Below, one piece after another: positions 33,815 to 47,236 of a stretch of 56,927 bases of DNA (within the stretch, counting starts at the first letter, position 1; the number at the start of each line of letters is the position of its first letter). Source of the DNA: Acanthaster planci (lineage: Eukaryota; Echinodermata; Asteroidea; Valvatida; Acanthasteridae); NCBI RefSeq assembly GCF_001949145.1, contig NW_019091503.1, positions 40,363 through 97,289 on the forward strand, written 5' to 3'. A program made the position numbers and the translations under genes. The notes beneath the pieces are model-generated. The model had not been told where the DNA came from, ran no database searches, and saw only the letters and a program-made list of their open reading frames with translations.

Positions 33815-34700
33815 TAATTTGTTACAAAATAATGGTAAAAGCTATTCTAAAAGGGCTATGCTTGTTTGCTGTCAGTTCTATACCTGGGCACAATTAAGTG
33901 CTCTGACGTAGACTGTCTCGTGCCGTACCTGTGCATCTCATCAACTTTAACACAATGTTCTGTAAGATACGCTGGAGCGGTTTTGTGGGTAGTACCTGAA
34001 TTCTGCTCTTAAATATAAATATCGTTTTGCTAATAGAAGTCAGTTTAATTCTTCAAATAATTCTCGGGAGGCTGTGTCACATCTTTTATTCAAAATTAAT
34101 CTGGTGGCGTTCTTCTGCAGCTTATAGAATTTGTCTGTCTGTGAAGATAATCTTTCCGACCAAATTTGAAAGCAGTAGTCAAAATGCAGCAGAATTAATG
34201 CACTAAAAAGTAACTTGAGGAGTTTAACCCTCCTCAACATCTCCAGTCTGGCCTGCACAGTACTCACTATTTTATCAACATGATCAGTCCACTTTAATTC
34301 CCTATCAACAACTACTCCAAGACACTTAATTTTATTAACAAATGTATGACCATTTACTTCGACCTTGAATTGCGGAGTATTGTTCAACTTTTGTCTTGAT
34401 CCTATGATCATTACATTTGTTTTCTCTTAATTCAACACTAGACGGTGTTCATTCAACCAGCTACGTAGCTCCTGCAGTGCAAAAGACAATTTCTTTTCCA
34501 CCTCTCGTTTTACTATTAAGTGTGAGTGTTGTGTCGTCTGCATATTTATCTACAACACCATCACTAAAAGAACTTCACATTGTATTGACATAATACAGAA
34601 AACGAAAGCGGGCCCAATAATGGACCCCTGCGGCACTCCTCTAACAGAGGGTCAGAGAAGTCGTTATTAAAAACAAACTCGTTGTGTCCGCCCAGACAAG
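33815..34700 (-). mobile_element. second decayed LINE 3' half (LINE-B)
   Basis: Minus strand. GVPQGS (34,622-34,639) and YADDT (34,530-34,544) lie in different frames, then a 123-codon open frame and a stop-interrupted C-terminus. It differs from LINE-A in sequence (GVPQGSIIGP rather than GMPQGSVLGP) and so is a separate family or subfamily. No 5' half (endonuclease) is visible to the right, so this is a 5'-truncated copy. Confidence 0.8.
34040..34411 (-). pseudogene. LINE-B reverse transcriptase C-terminal fragment
   Basis: A 123-codon frame with KCLGVVVDRELKWTDHV and LLHFDYCFQIW, both typical of the thumb and C-terminal region of CR1/L2-type reverse transcriptases. It continues past stops into APAYLTEHCV and LIVPRYRTDS, the conserved end of these proteins. 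It is clearly inactive. Confidence 0.82.
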
Positions 34701-37700
34701 TAAGTAACTGGTGAACCAATTAAACTGCATTACTCCAGTCAGTATCCTACTCTGCACAAACTGTAGAACTGCAAGAACTGATTATAACAACAAAATCCCT
34801 TTAATTAGATTACGTTTTATTTTGTTGCTGAACTGAGCACAAATGCCGTTGTTGGTTAGCTAAGTTTGGTTTCATTTTGTGTTCTTACACTTTCTAAAAT
34901 CTAGGTGGGCGAGATGCAGGTGCGTAAACCCATTTGGTTGTGGGCCAAGGAAATGTCTTTCAGCATGTTCCAAAAGCCACTGAATATCTCTTCAGACACA
35001 TTTTCAAGACGGGGGAAAACGATTTCATTTTTGTCACTGATTTTATTAAATTTTATATGAGCGATTAAGTAAGTTAAAGCTTGTAAATTGCCTCGACAAC
35101 ATGAAAGAGGTCTGGGGAGATCTTTAATCAGTTCAATTCTAAGAAATAGAAACAGTTGCTCAAACGTTGATAAATACATGTAGTGCGCCCAGAATTGGGT
35201 GAATTAAAACTACCGTTCTGCGTATGGCATATGCATTCTTCGAAAACGTTGGTCAAAACCAAGACTCAGAAAAATTTATACCGATGGTTTATTACGGCCG
35301 AACATTTTAACGTTGTTACAAGTGTTAAATGACTCAAGTTCAACGAACTGATTGGAGAAGAAAAGAACAGATGCAATACAACCTCAACATATGAGTTTAT
35401 TCGTGTCCCGAGGCTAACACGAAATCTAATGCGACGTGGAGTTACATACGGAAATTATAAATTACAAACAGCAGCGTATGTCTGGATTGCTTTACACATA
35501 TAAAGCTCCCCCTCGGACGAAGCTATCAAGACGACATCATATCGACTTCAATCTATTTCTTGGTTTCCTGTCTCCAATTTGGAAAAATGAGCAACGGAAA
35601 ATGTGAAAGTTGAAGAGTATGTTTTGTTAAAAAGTATATTATTACATTATGAAGCTGTCCCCGCATTTCCTGATCACTGCATGAGGGCGTCCCAGACTCG
35701 TATCGTTTGGCCTCTGCATGGGGAGGGTCAGACGGTCGAAAACAATACAAAAACCTCGAGTAAAACCAAATTAGTCGGTGAGCACATAGAGCTAAAGAAA
35801 ATAATGCACAGTCGTCAGTGTTGGATTGTCTCGTTCTGAAGTTAACTTGAATTTCCATGTTTTTTACACAATTTTAACCTATCTTTACCCAAGTTACACA
35901 CGAAAAAACTTGCACTTGGCATACATACCATTTGGTCTCAGTGAACGTTTACATGTAAAATGTGCACCAAATTCAGTTTGGTGAGCAAGACCTTCATCGT
36001 CCATTGTTCCACTGGTCGATTTCCATTTCTTTGGTGATGCATTTATTTGTAATGCACGGCAATAAACTAACGAGCAGCCCTTTTTAAGAAATATTTTCAA
36101 TCATTATCAGTAAATTTTAGTTTCACAACTCGAATATGAAAACCTATAAAACGAAATTCCTGACTGGCATCACAGTTACAACGCCCTCTGTTGTCTGGAA
36201 AAGCACGGACAAATTCAAATGTTTTAAAAATGCATTTTTCAACACAAGTAACCCAAAACGTATAAAGTTGTACACAAGTGTGTGTAAGAAATATTAATTG
36301 TTTAGACTCTTTAACAGCTGTTTCTAGTGGCTTATATATTTTTGGCGGTAAAAAGCACATTAAAGCTGTCTTGTTGATGTCCTGTGGGCTTGCCATCTCC
36401 AGGTAAAGTTGATTCCTTGGAATGCATGTTAGTCTGTGGAAAACTGCCATATTGTTTTCCTTAAAGTGATGCAAAATATTGAATCGAATGTATATACAAC
36501 ATCTTGCTTATGAGCACGAAATGGTAGCTTAATTTTCAAGTAGATGCTGTGACGAAAAAGAGATTTCATTTGACTACAAATTTCAATCCAACAGCTATTA
36601 AAATAACTGAATTCCACTTACAATATTTCCTGCTCGCGCTTGTTGTAACCCGTGTAAAACAATACTACTCAACAAGCAGACTATAAAACTTAACAGCAAA
36701 GATAAAGAGTATATAACTTTAAAGCCCATTTATCTTCATCGTGCATTTGTTGATTTTCAATTGTCCTCAGCAATGTTCAAGTGCATGGTGAAGTTGTGAT
36801 TGATAAGAACTAAAGGCTGCTTTTCCCTTGACAGAAAAGAGCTATTGACTTAGCACTTGCGTCTTACTTCCGGCAAGGCGTACGGCTTATAGGCCTACCG
36901 AAACTGAGACCCACCTTATTATAATGATCTGAACCTGCAATGACCAAAAAACATTGGCACTTGTCCAAATAATGCTAAGCTGTTGTATAGGTTTATCGCT
37001 CGACATGGAATGTCAGCATTTTTTTGTGTCATTTGGGAAAGAATGTGTTTTGCGAATGGGTGACGAAACAAGCTCACGTTTATCTTCAATCTTCATCTTA
37101 TTTCTTTAATAATTCAATTTTCAGGGGCAAGTCCATGACGTTTTTCAGAGGAAGGTAGGCCCGTCAGATTTTTAACGTCCTGTAGTACTGAGGACAATTA
37201 GGAAATGCATTACATTGTTACTGACGTACAAATAATAACCTTTACTGGATGCCATCTTTTCATTAGTACCATAACTGCTATTTCTTAGCTGTTTTAATTT
37301 GAAAATAATTGTGTCAGTATAGGGGTTCAACCACCACCCCGATCTGCACCTGCTTTTCGTGTGAAGAAATGTCATTTTAAACTCTTTAAGTTTACCTTGT
37401 GACTGAAAAAAAATTCAAAACATTTTCCCTACCTGTACTTGTTTAAATAGTAAGCATTATCTTGTAAAAGCATATACAGTACATCTGTGACAGATTATCT
37501 AAGTTTTCAACGATGTAGGCTACCCAGATTGTTTGAGGATCAGTCCTTTTTTTCATAGTAACATTGTGTTAGTTAGATGTGGTACATGTAATTGAGATTT
37601 ATGGGTGATTCTCTACAATTCATCCTTTACAATTCAGTTTGCCCTCTTGGCTCATTTGACACGACACCATGTATACAACCTGCTGCGAATCGCCTTTTTG

Positions 37701-38570
37701 TATTTAAGTTGTAGAGTGGTAAATTTACCGGGCGATTTTTTTGTACCTCCAAGTATAGCATGGACACTAATGAGGAAATCGAGTTTCCTCCTTTATAATT
37801 CAAAGTACAACTCCCCCCCCCCAAAAAAAAGAGTAAGGCGAAATATATTTCAAGGACTTGTCAGTCGGTTTGACGACCCGCATCCGGCAGTTACAGTTGA
37901 ATTCAGGAATTTCCTTTTCCGGTGTATAGAGTCCTAAAAGCCACTAAGATTCTTCCATCATGTTATTGCCACAAGTTGGTAGTGAATGTTGCGATATCGC
38001 TCTACAACCAACGAAGTGGCAAAGACTATGAAATAGTGCCTTTTAATGGGACCGGGTCAATCTCATTCGTTCAAAACATCTACCCCGCCTTTATAAATCA
38101 AACAATAACTTGTTGTATTCCCCACCTCCAAATAAAAAAAAAATAGTTTGTCAAACTTTGTGACATTATGAATGCGCCGACCACAGAACTTATTAAACAG
38201 AGGTTCAAACATTTCATCTTGACAACTTTCCAAGCAATCTTTGGCTTTGGCAATGAACGTGCATAACACACACTGGTTGTCACTGCATGTAGGCCCCTAA
38301 ACATTGCAGTCAGGGATGTTGTTTCGCGCATAAAAGAGTATTTTACAGTAAACTTTCATTATTATTATCATGCCAGACAACGTGAAAATAAAACCGCTCA
38401 TTTTAATTTCAACGCCCTCCCTTTCTGAAAGTATTTGGTTCTAGGCGCCTGTTTACGTCATTCACATAGAGCCTAAGGTTATATTCTCCAAATGTTTTGG
38501 CTTTTGAACAGGGAGTTTTAGTGAAGGGGATTCCATTTGGCCACGCCCTCTTACTAATACGGGGTCCTGT
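34701..38570. other. intergenic, no gene recognised
   Basis: Several 90-125-codon frames, mostly minus strand (34,901-35,179; 35,553-35,858; 36,097-36,474) and one plus (37,605-37,937). None resembles a known family. Short A-runs and C-runs occur near 37,810. Confidence 0.4.
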
Positions 38571-38573
38571 TTT

Positions 38574-38798
38574 CTACAGTGGCATTGTTGGCTGGACATC
38601 CTCGCGTCCTTGTCGATCACATAACTCTAAACGATGAAAATATGAAAACACTTTTGGATCAACTTGACATTCAAAGCAAATCTTACAAAATAATGAATCG
38701 CCAGTGCAGTTTTGAAACGGAAGACCCTCGTTCGCAAATTGTCCATATTTAGAAATCTCCCTAAATTTTTTTTTGTCTCTTTGCTTGACATTAACCAC
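38574..38798 (-). pseudogene. possible BED-like zinc-finger transposon fragment
   Basis: The 74-codon minus-strand frame has FREISKYGQFANEG, then a gap and DSLFCKICFECQVDPK, with His and Cys at HRLELC. LFCKIC...H resembles the N-terminal finger of CGGBP1/hAT-type proteins. It could be chance. A second minus-strand frame at 38,063-38,269 (CLESCQDEMFEPLFNKFCG) may belong to the same wreck. Confidence 0.3.
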
Positions 38799-38799
38799 T

Positions 38800-41700
38800 G
38801 GACAAATATAATAAACGCTGCTTCCTGTTTAGAATGTCTTCTCTGATATTAATGAGTTTACCTACGTCATTCGATTCCGGTCTATTGTAAAGAAATGTTG
38901 CAGAGGACTATTTTTAGCCGTGTCAACAACTAGAGCATTTGCTCGTAAATTACCGAGATCAGTTGAACCCTAAGGACCAAGTCTACTCCAGGCTTAACGA
39001 AAACATTTCGTTAGACAAGCTGAGATCGCGCGTGCATCCAATCGCGGTGCAGATTTGTAGTTGAGGAAACTTCTTTGGTCGGAAATTTGTACCAAGTTTC
39101 AGTTAACAACAAACCATCTGCTGACCAGCAGGGTTTTTTTGCTGAGCAACCTGTTGTGCTTAGGCATATTTTGTCTGAAATGGAAACCCAAATCCAACCT
39201 ATCATCGCAGAATGGTGGGCACGTGCCTTTCGCAAGCCAGGGTACAGGAACTTATCCACAATCCCCTTGGGTACTCCGGATCTAGTTTGTACTAAGACAG
39301 CAGGTGCACTGACAGCTTAAATGGGCACAAGACCCTGTAATCCTATATATCGCTGGCAGTAAATGATAAAATCGACTGCCGGATCACTTTATCTTTATGA
39401 TATAATACCGTTTATTTACTTCTTCCAGCATAGTTGGTGCTTGGAGGATTACTTTCTCCAAGGCTGAGATCTGTAATGCCCTCGACTGTTACAACCGATC
39501 ATGTCAGGTATACACAAAAAATGAGAAGTTGGTATTTACCTTGGAGAAATTGATGGGACGTACCCTTGCAGCTCTCATCAATTAACTTGTCATACAGAGA
39601 GCTGGAACTTCGAGTTCTGTATATCTCTGCTTAATCAATCGATGGCATATCCTGGAAGTAAAAAATGTGGATCAAAGGAGGCTGTAGGTCATGTTGGGGA
39701 GCATGACCCCATTCCTTCCGATGCTCGAAACCCGCAAGCAAACAAATAAAAGAAGTGACACAGGGGTTGTCTTTAAGTGTTTTGTCTTGTCTCCACAACA
39801 TTTAACATAAATAGAGAAGTAGTAGGCCTCTACGTGAATTGTATGATAATTATCCAAATGACCAATCCTTGTTAGAAAATACGTCGTCTTCATTTTCCTG
39901 ACCAACCCATGTTCAAACTCCTATTCAACTGATTGTCCTGTTGAGTGCAAGATCTTCATTCATCAACCGTCATCATGCGGTCGTGTTTCAGCAGTCTCTT
40001 CATTATCAGCCCGTAACAATGTGTGATAACGAAATCACTTCCCACTGACCTGCCATATTGCAATTAACGCTCGTGTTACCGATTCATGATCAAACAAAAC
40101 CTTCTTTGTCACGTCTAGACACGCGACCGAAGGCTTAAAGACAAGTGTTGATTGGGTGTTTCATTGTTAGGTGGAGTATTTACACGATTCACACCATGCT
40201 CAGGTCACACTTGGAGCAGTGTCTTCCAACGGAAGTATTTTACTCACTGCCTGTTCAAAAGATCATCAATTCAGTGAATGAAAATCTTTTAGGTTTTATC
40301 TTTCAAAGTAGCACAGCAGCGGTAACTGTCGTACTTTGATTTTCCATCATGCATTTTCGTTTTTTCTTTTGTTCCTTTTTTGTTTCTATTTATAGGATGA
40401 TCTAAGTCACATCTGAAATTGTATACGACTTCTGGTAAAGATGTAAGCCTTGCTGACGTCATTGGCATTTGAATGTTAACAAAATCTTTTTAATCCGTTC
40501 CACACATTTGATGTCTATGGGGCCTATATTTCATAATACTCCCGCGAATCCAGTAGGATTAGACATCAATCATTATTCCTCCAAATAACGCATTGCTTGG
40601 TTCCTTTACCCGGAAAGCCCAACCGGAACTCAATTCCGTCATTATAAGAAAGGATCCAGATGATGTTTATTTCTCTGAAATAGCCAATCTCTCAACGGGG
40701 GCAAATCCACTACAGGAAAGAAAATACCTTATAATGGACCATGAGCGTGGAGCTTTGTTTACGCATTTTCTGAGCCTAAAAATGTTGAACTGTATTAAAT
40801 GTTCCGTGTCTTATACAGAAATGAGTTAAAAGTCCTGTCTTCAACCTATATAATCTATATGAATAGATTCAAGTGACCCACATGTCGTCAAATTTGAGAA
40901 AATGTCTGTCTTTATGAATAACCAGGATTGAGCGGAAAGGAAAACAGGAAAAACGAAGTATCGTCCTGAAAAATTAAAATGAAGTTGCTGGGTATACTCC
41001 CTAGGTATATACTGATCTTTGCAAATTATCTGCCATGATGATTAAGGAAACCCCTAATTGTAGTTCTTAGTGCATTTTACATCAATTTATAAGCACAGTT
41101 ATGTCTTTTTACATGTACATGGACCAAAAAGAGATCAATTATATTTTGTTTGCCTATATTCGAACCGGGTTTCCCCCCGTTTTCCTGGTCTCTGCACCTG
41201 TGTACCATGAAGACATAAACGATTGTTTTGCCTGAATATCAGAGGAAAAATAGGTCACATTTCCTCCCATAAATGCAGAACTACGATGCATGGGACTCAA
41301 TAATGTGCGTATCCATAGCTTAATCCTTCACTAGTCTTAAAATAAACAGCCGTTGTTTGTTGCTTTATATTTTTGTTTATTATTGACCTGCGGCTGTGGA
41401 GGTTATAGACTTGCCCCTTGGCCAATATCACCCAACCAGTGGACTGTGGGACAACCTGACAAGAAGGCTTACCCGCAGAATACTTTCCTGGCGTCATTGT
41501 AATGATGTTTGGATTATCAACCAGTCACCCATTTGATTACCAAAGATGTAAACGTTAAGGGTTTTGCTAATGCCCGATACCTGGGGATTTTGATTGCATT
41601 TTATAGCCTATGTGTACTGTGTCCCTGTGACTAATATACAAATCCCGTGGAGTTGTTGTTCCCTGTTTGACAAGGGGTCCGATTATTCTACAAACTTAGA

Positions 41701-43818
41701 GAAGACTGGATGATTTGTAACAGAGTTCTCATCCAAGTTTAAGACTCTAGAGTTTACGTGCTTCCCATAGTTAGCTGAAACAATGTGCCTGTCAAGAATA
41801 CTGCAAAAATGTGATGTATAATTCATTTATTATCTATATTTCACCAAGGAGCTATAATTTACCTGTCTAATCTGCATATTCGCATGTCAAAAGAAACCAC
41901 ACTTTATAGCAAAGTTCACTATTGACTAAGAGAGAATTCATCCCGATGGCTAACGGAGTTTATTTCTCTTTTCCTTTTCTCTCTTTTCACTCTGTTGTGC
42001 TCTAAGCCATGACAGTTTATTATGAAAAAGACATTCTGACAAGATCCCAACGTCAATTTGCTTAATGCTTTTTCATGGGGGGGGTAAAGTTCTAAAATCA
42101 GACACTGAACTTTACCCTGCAGTGTCATGTAATAGCGGGTGGAAATGCAATCCAATTACTGAATTAATAGTTTTCCACGTGCCACGGCTGTTTATTCCAT
42201 CACCAGCAGGTCGATTACTGGATTTTACATGGATGTGGGTGCTTGAAAACACGGCCGTCTCGGCCTTGGTTTATGGTTCCAAATACCGATACTCATAGGG
42301 TCTATCATCTATATTTTTTCTGCACATGTATGTTTCTGTTGAAGGCCTGTGTGATCTGATGTTTTCTAATTCTATGACAGCTGAGAAATAAATAAATGTT
42401 TACTAAAGTTAAAAGTGCAAGGCCGAAAGTTTACAAGAATATTTTAACTTATTGAAACCTGTATCCTGCTTGTTCAGGTAGCATCATGAGTATCTGCTTC
42501 CCTGTATGTCTCCTTAATGTACGAAACCTCTTGATTCTCTCCCCGAAATGGCATGTCCAAAAGCTCGGTTAATGAATAAATTATTGAATTGAACTGCAAA
42601 TTGAATTTGAAAATAAAATAGGGAAACATCCACAGTTCATACAAATGAAGTTCAGATTAAATCGTCTACAAAGATATGTGGTACTTACAGAGGCTGTTGA
42701 TAGGTGGTTGCCTGAAACCCCACATCTGTTTACCAGGCTCGTTTTCAGGATTAACTATGGAATCTTGGAAACCAGATACATGTAGTCGACAAAAAACACA
42801 TTACGGGTAGTTTACATTGCACGGCACACGACTACCACGTGGCATGTGTTTGAAGGACGCACGCAGAACGAAGAATGCGAAATAATGTGTACATCACAGC
42901 AAATTGTCAATACCATGCGGTAAGTGCCGTTCTAACTAAAACCGCCTGAACAGGTTGTCGCTTTGCCTCCAAAGCTAATGTCTTTATCAAGTGTCATTTG
43001 TCACTCTGCCGACCGACACTGAAGCTATATCGGTTAATCGTCATGAAAACGACTTTATCTCAAAATATATCACTGTGCAGCCAAAGAGATGTTTTGTTTT
43101 TTGGTAAATCATGTTAGTATTTCTTCAGCTTTAACTATTTCAGCCGCACTGCCTTTGCTGTCCCGTCAAAGAATGTGAATCTGTGACAGCCGGTGTTATT
43201 TAATTAACATCGATAAGAGAACATTTGTACCGTTTCTCTAATTGCAAAGCCAAAAGTGATAGGCCTATTACACATGGTGACTGATAGCCCCAAATCCGTC
43301 AAATAAGCATGTTACTGCAACATTAGCCTGAGTTTCCTTTTTGTCTCAGGAAAGGCACGCGCGAATGTGATAGTGACGTTGGTTTGTAATTTACCATAAC
43401 ATATCAATGTACGCACCGTATTGTTGAAGACAATAACGTTCGTGGAGTACACGTACAAGCCCACTGCTTTCTCTACAATTGCGCCACCTTACTTTGTCAT
43501 GCCGACAACGCTTCAAAAGATCCGTTCAGTAATTTCATTTTGAGAATTTAATTTAGTCCTAACTTGTTTAAAAAGTTAATTGGAAAGTATACTTAATTCT
43601 TGTCGTATTGTTGAGACTACCTTTTTAATTTCAAATGTGTCTTTGTATTCAAACTAAATGTAATGGCCTGAAGTAGTTTTGGTCAGTGAGACTTTACTGC
43701 ACCTTGTCTTTCGTCTTTACCATTTTACAAGCACTTTGCCACAATAATTTCCACCTGGCTACAAAGTAACATTCTTGCCTCTAATATCAATGTATTACGG
43801 GTAATACAAGTTTTTAGT
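38800..43818. other. intergenic, no gene recognised
   Basis: Only short frames, the longest being about 80 codons (39,011-39,320 on both strands; 40,593-40,829). No RNA gene or repeat element is identified by eye. Confidence 0.45.
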
Positions 43819-43851
43819 TTATAGAAAACGTTCCAGAAGTGAGTTGATCAC

Positions 43852-44037
43852 CTGCAAATACATGTTAGCGCTCGCCCATCTGTACGTAGCCTTCTTTAAT
43901 AAACGTCCATTTATGGAGAAGAAACGGAAATCAGTGATAATGTCTACAGCAAAACGAGAAATCGTCTTGATTTGTTCATTTCCGCTGTGTTGAGTTGCAT
44001 CAGTTATAGACCTTAGCACTGTGGCAAGTTGACTTTC
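43852..44037 (-). other. orphan exon candidate, esterase-like
   Basis: On the minus strand a segment of exactly 62 codons lies between an ATTCAG acceptor and a TTTGCAG|GTGATC donor, phase 0-0. It reads ESQLATVLRSITDAT, then ISRFAVDIITDFRFF and KKATYRWASANMYLQ. The D-I-I-T-D-F-x-F block followed ~20 residues later by MYL resembles the C-terminal third of carboxylesterase/cholinesterase-type proteins. The polypyrimidine tract is weak and I found no partner exon, so it may be a pseudo-exon or chance. Confidence 0.33.
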
Positions 44038-44070
44038 CTGAATTCCCTTCGGGCACGTCGATAACCTCAA

Positions 44071-45500
44071 GTGTTGTCATAAAGACAACTTTTTCCCAAT
44101 TTCCAGGGGCATGACTGAATTTCCGACTTCTGAAAATGAATTTCTATTTCTTATTTAGTTCTTCATCTTCAGTGCACCGGACTGAAGATAATACGTCATT
44201 CATACGCTAATGGAGCATGTCACGAGTTGATTTTGACACACTATAGACAATTAATCTCGAAACTTTGACCAAGGCATCCTTTGCAGCCAACAATACATCA
44301 GTGGTACCGTAAAGCTACAATCGTAAAGTGTTGAGCATTGGAAAGTAGGTGTTGAAATTACCTCAGTTGTTGATTAATTCGAAAAATGGCTAACTTTGAC
44401 AAGAATTCGCTGAAGGTAGGTATGTAGGTAGTTGATTATCTGTCCAAAGTTAGACAAAGCTCAGTTTGGTGATCATCAAATGCCCGGTGCGCTTCTAACA
44501 TGGAAGACGAATACATCATATCATGATGTAACTTACATCCTGCTTACCTTGGTACCCATTGACAAAATCAACAAGCAAGCAAAAGACATTGGTATGGATT
44601 AAAGTTTAACCAGCTTGATACCAGTACCGACAATCTGTTACTGAATGAGACTAAATTTCTAAAACAAGATATTTATTTATAACTTTTTATAGACATTGAC
44701 GTTTACGGATGTTTTTCCTAAATTCAGAAGGTGTAATTTTACCATAATAATTTTAGTGGTTCAGGAAAGTTCAACTGCTTTACAAAGCATGTTTCTTTTT
44801 ACCTCGCTTGCTGAAGTCAGAGACAATGCCCGCAGTCCTATGTCAGAGATAATTTTTCTGCCTTTATAAAATACATAAACAAGAGTGGAAATTTGACAAA
44901 ATTGTGAACTTCCGCAAACTGCCAGCGTCCAAAGGAAGTACACCAATTAAATCTAATGGTAATTGCTAGTAAGCAATTACAATACTGCAACCAACTGGTC
45001 AGGCACTGACAGATAGTTTAATATTGAAGACGACCATAAGATAGGTCCCCCAAAAATCATGTTCAGTAAATACCGAATATTACGGCGTGAAGTTCTCAAA
45101 TATGCCATTTTACTGTTGTGCTGAAATGGAAAATATGTTTTTAATGAAATGTCCAACTCTTTTATTGTTTCAAAGCTCCTTTTCCCGGGGATAAAGGACC
45201 TAAATGCACTCACTGAGAAATATTGGTGCCGGCGTTTCTCCTGACAGATTGAGGGCGGAGCGGGCTTTGGACAGTACACATGGACACACGTCCATAAAGG
45301 CTAGTTCCCGGAAACGGGGTTAAACGTTGGGTTAATTAAAGGCCGGAAAAGACAAGAGAGCAACCAAAAACGCTGCCGTTTTCAAGCATACAGAAATTGG
45401 AAAACATTAACATCACTCGCCAGTACATGACAAAGATTTAAGGAAAGGCATAACTGTAGTTTGATTTGTTAGGCCAGCAGTTATCCTTTTGAACCTTCTT
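44071..45500. other. intergenic, nothing assigned
   Basis: Includes a 100-codon minus-strand frame at 44,977-45,279 without a recognised family. No repeat is obvious. Confidence 0.4.
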
Positions 45501-45502
45501 TC

Positions 45503-45600
45503 TTTCTTTATTTATTTATCCAGGGTAAACATGCTGGTTTCCATTTGGGCCCTGCGTGTTTCCGTTAGAAACAAAAGCACCATAATAATAAACCTTGCTT
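45503..45600 (-). mobile_element. truncated LINE 3' end (same type of end as LINE-A)
   Basis: The minus strand reads CAGGGCCCAAATGG, then CCTGGATAAATAAATAAAG and an (AAAG)n tail. LINE-A ends with CAGGGCCCCAATGG, GGGTAAATAAATGAATGAA and its tail. The shared order indicates a related L2-like 3' terminus, here without reverse transcriptase. Confidence 0.6.
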
Positions 45601-46854
45601 GCTAGAGCCAAGTACAACCACTGCAGGACGCAGTGAGTAAAACACAATTTGAGACGTGTGTTTTTGTAGAAGCTCCCAAATAGTGCACAGATGTAATTCA
45701 AAAGAAATAGGAAATAGAACAACGACGACTTTGGGGACTTCAAAACTGAATACATGACTTCATACCCTTTGATCTACTCGGTTTATAGCCAGCTTTTACA
45801 AAACATTAGCCATAGGGAAAACAAGAGAAAAAAAACCTGCATGAGATCGATAACGTTGACTAAATTCCCAGTCGTCTACATGGGGTTTTTACCAGTTGTA
45901 CCGTTCCCTCAACAGTGCCTTAATTTTTAATCACATATCAATCACAAGGTTGTAATTCAGTCAAAGTCAAGTATTGTAAATACGCCTGTACATTTTGCTG
46001 GGATCCACGGCTGCAATGAATGTCACGAATCAGCTTCCGCATCAGACAAAAATATACCGAGCTCATTTGAGCTCTGTCATGGTGGTTTCTTGGTCCCCCT
46101 GAAGTCAGGCAGGGATTATCATTCTGTTTATCTCTTTGCCATCTATAATTCCTGCGACTTTTACGCTTAACTCATAATCCAGAAATCTGGGGTCGATTGG
46201 ATTTAGCTGGCATCCGGTTTGGCACGTGGCAGTCGCCCGCCGTACGCCCGCCAAGGGCATTTCCCAAAGGGAAATGACGGTAATAAGACGTACCCGGCAC
46301 AAAACCCTGTCAAAAAGGCACCACCGCACCTAGGCCATGAAAACATCTTGACCCGATGGTGTCACTGACGTCACTCTGTGACAGGTGATTTACAAGAAGG
46401 CGCTAATGTAAACTCAGTCTCCTTGAAAGTGTTACTCCGCCGTTGACATCAATAAAGCTGGTTTAATATTTACGTAAGCTAACCTTGCTCCTAAAACAGA
46501 CCTTTACTTCCATCAGGACATATGCAACAAGGGCGGTTGAAAAGCTAGTTTTTGTGAGTTTTTACTTAATGGACAGACTGTACGATGGGTTGCTTCACTC
46601 TCGCTGATGGCTCGCATAACGATCACAAAACGAAATAATCATAAACATTACTACATTTCCTTGAATTTCAGTCTGTAAATTGAAGTCAGTGTTTCTTAGA
46701 AGCGTGTGTAATTTCGCAACACGAAAACAATTTCACAGATCAGATTTACGTATGTTTTGTCATACACAAACTGGTACAAGAACTAGTTCGTAAAGTATCC
46801 AATGAATTATACAATTTGACTCAAAAATTACAGAGCCAAATTATAGATCAGTGT
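45601..46854. other. intergenic, short dyad only
   Basis: A perfect dyad CATTTCCC-AAA-GGGAAATG lies at 46,258-46,276, close to GC-rich sequence. A 74-codon minus-strand frame at 46,105-46,329 has no recognised family. Confidence 0.4.
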
Positions 46855-46930
46855 TCATATGAGTTTATGACCAGCGTTCGGGCCCGTTGCCAATGGGAGC
46901 TCCGCCCCCGTGGGAAGCTGACCCCTTCGG
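46855..46930. promoter_or_regulatory. CCAAT plus GC-box cluster
   Basis: GTTGCCAATGGGAGC and CTCCGCCCCCGTGGG lie together in a GC-rich patch 5.3 kb upstream of the TAL1 start codon. The combination is typical of a proximal promoter. Whether it serves TAL1 or nothing is unknown. Confidence 0.35.
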
Positions 46931-47236
46931 CGAAAAGCATAAACGTAAAAAATATGTGCTGTTCTTGTGATGTCCCCCCATACTGTGTACCGCCTTAATG
47001 TCCGATGCTGGCGATGGGGGTGCCAACGGTTGTCTATTTTTGTGCAGTTTGTGTGGTCAACGATATTTAGACATTTTCGTGGAAGACACAAAAGATAGGA
47101 TTTTAAAAAAGTCTCTATTCCAGGTTCACACCGAGCACCAAACCCTTTTGGCTGAGGGTAAACTTCGCAATTCCTGATGAAATCGCAGAACCCTTAGCAA
47201 GGTCCTTAGATAGTATAGTGAAACGTGCGTTACTCT

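Noticed and set aside
36097-36474. 125-codon minus-strand frame
   Set aside because: Composition is unremarkable, with no domain or neighbour supporting a gene.
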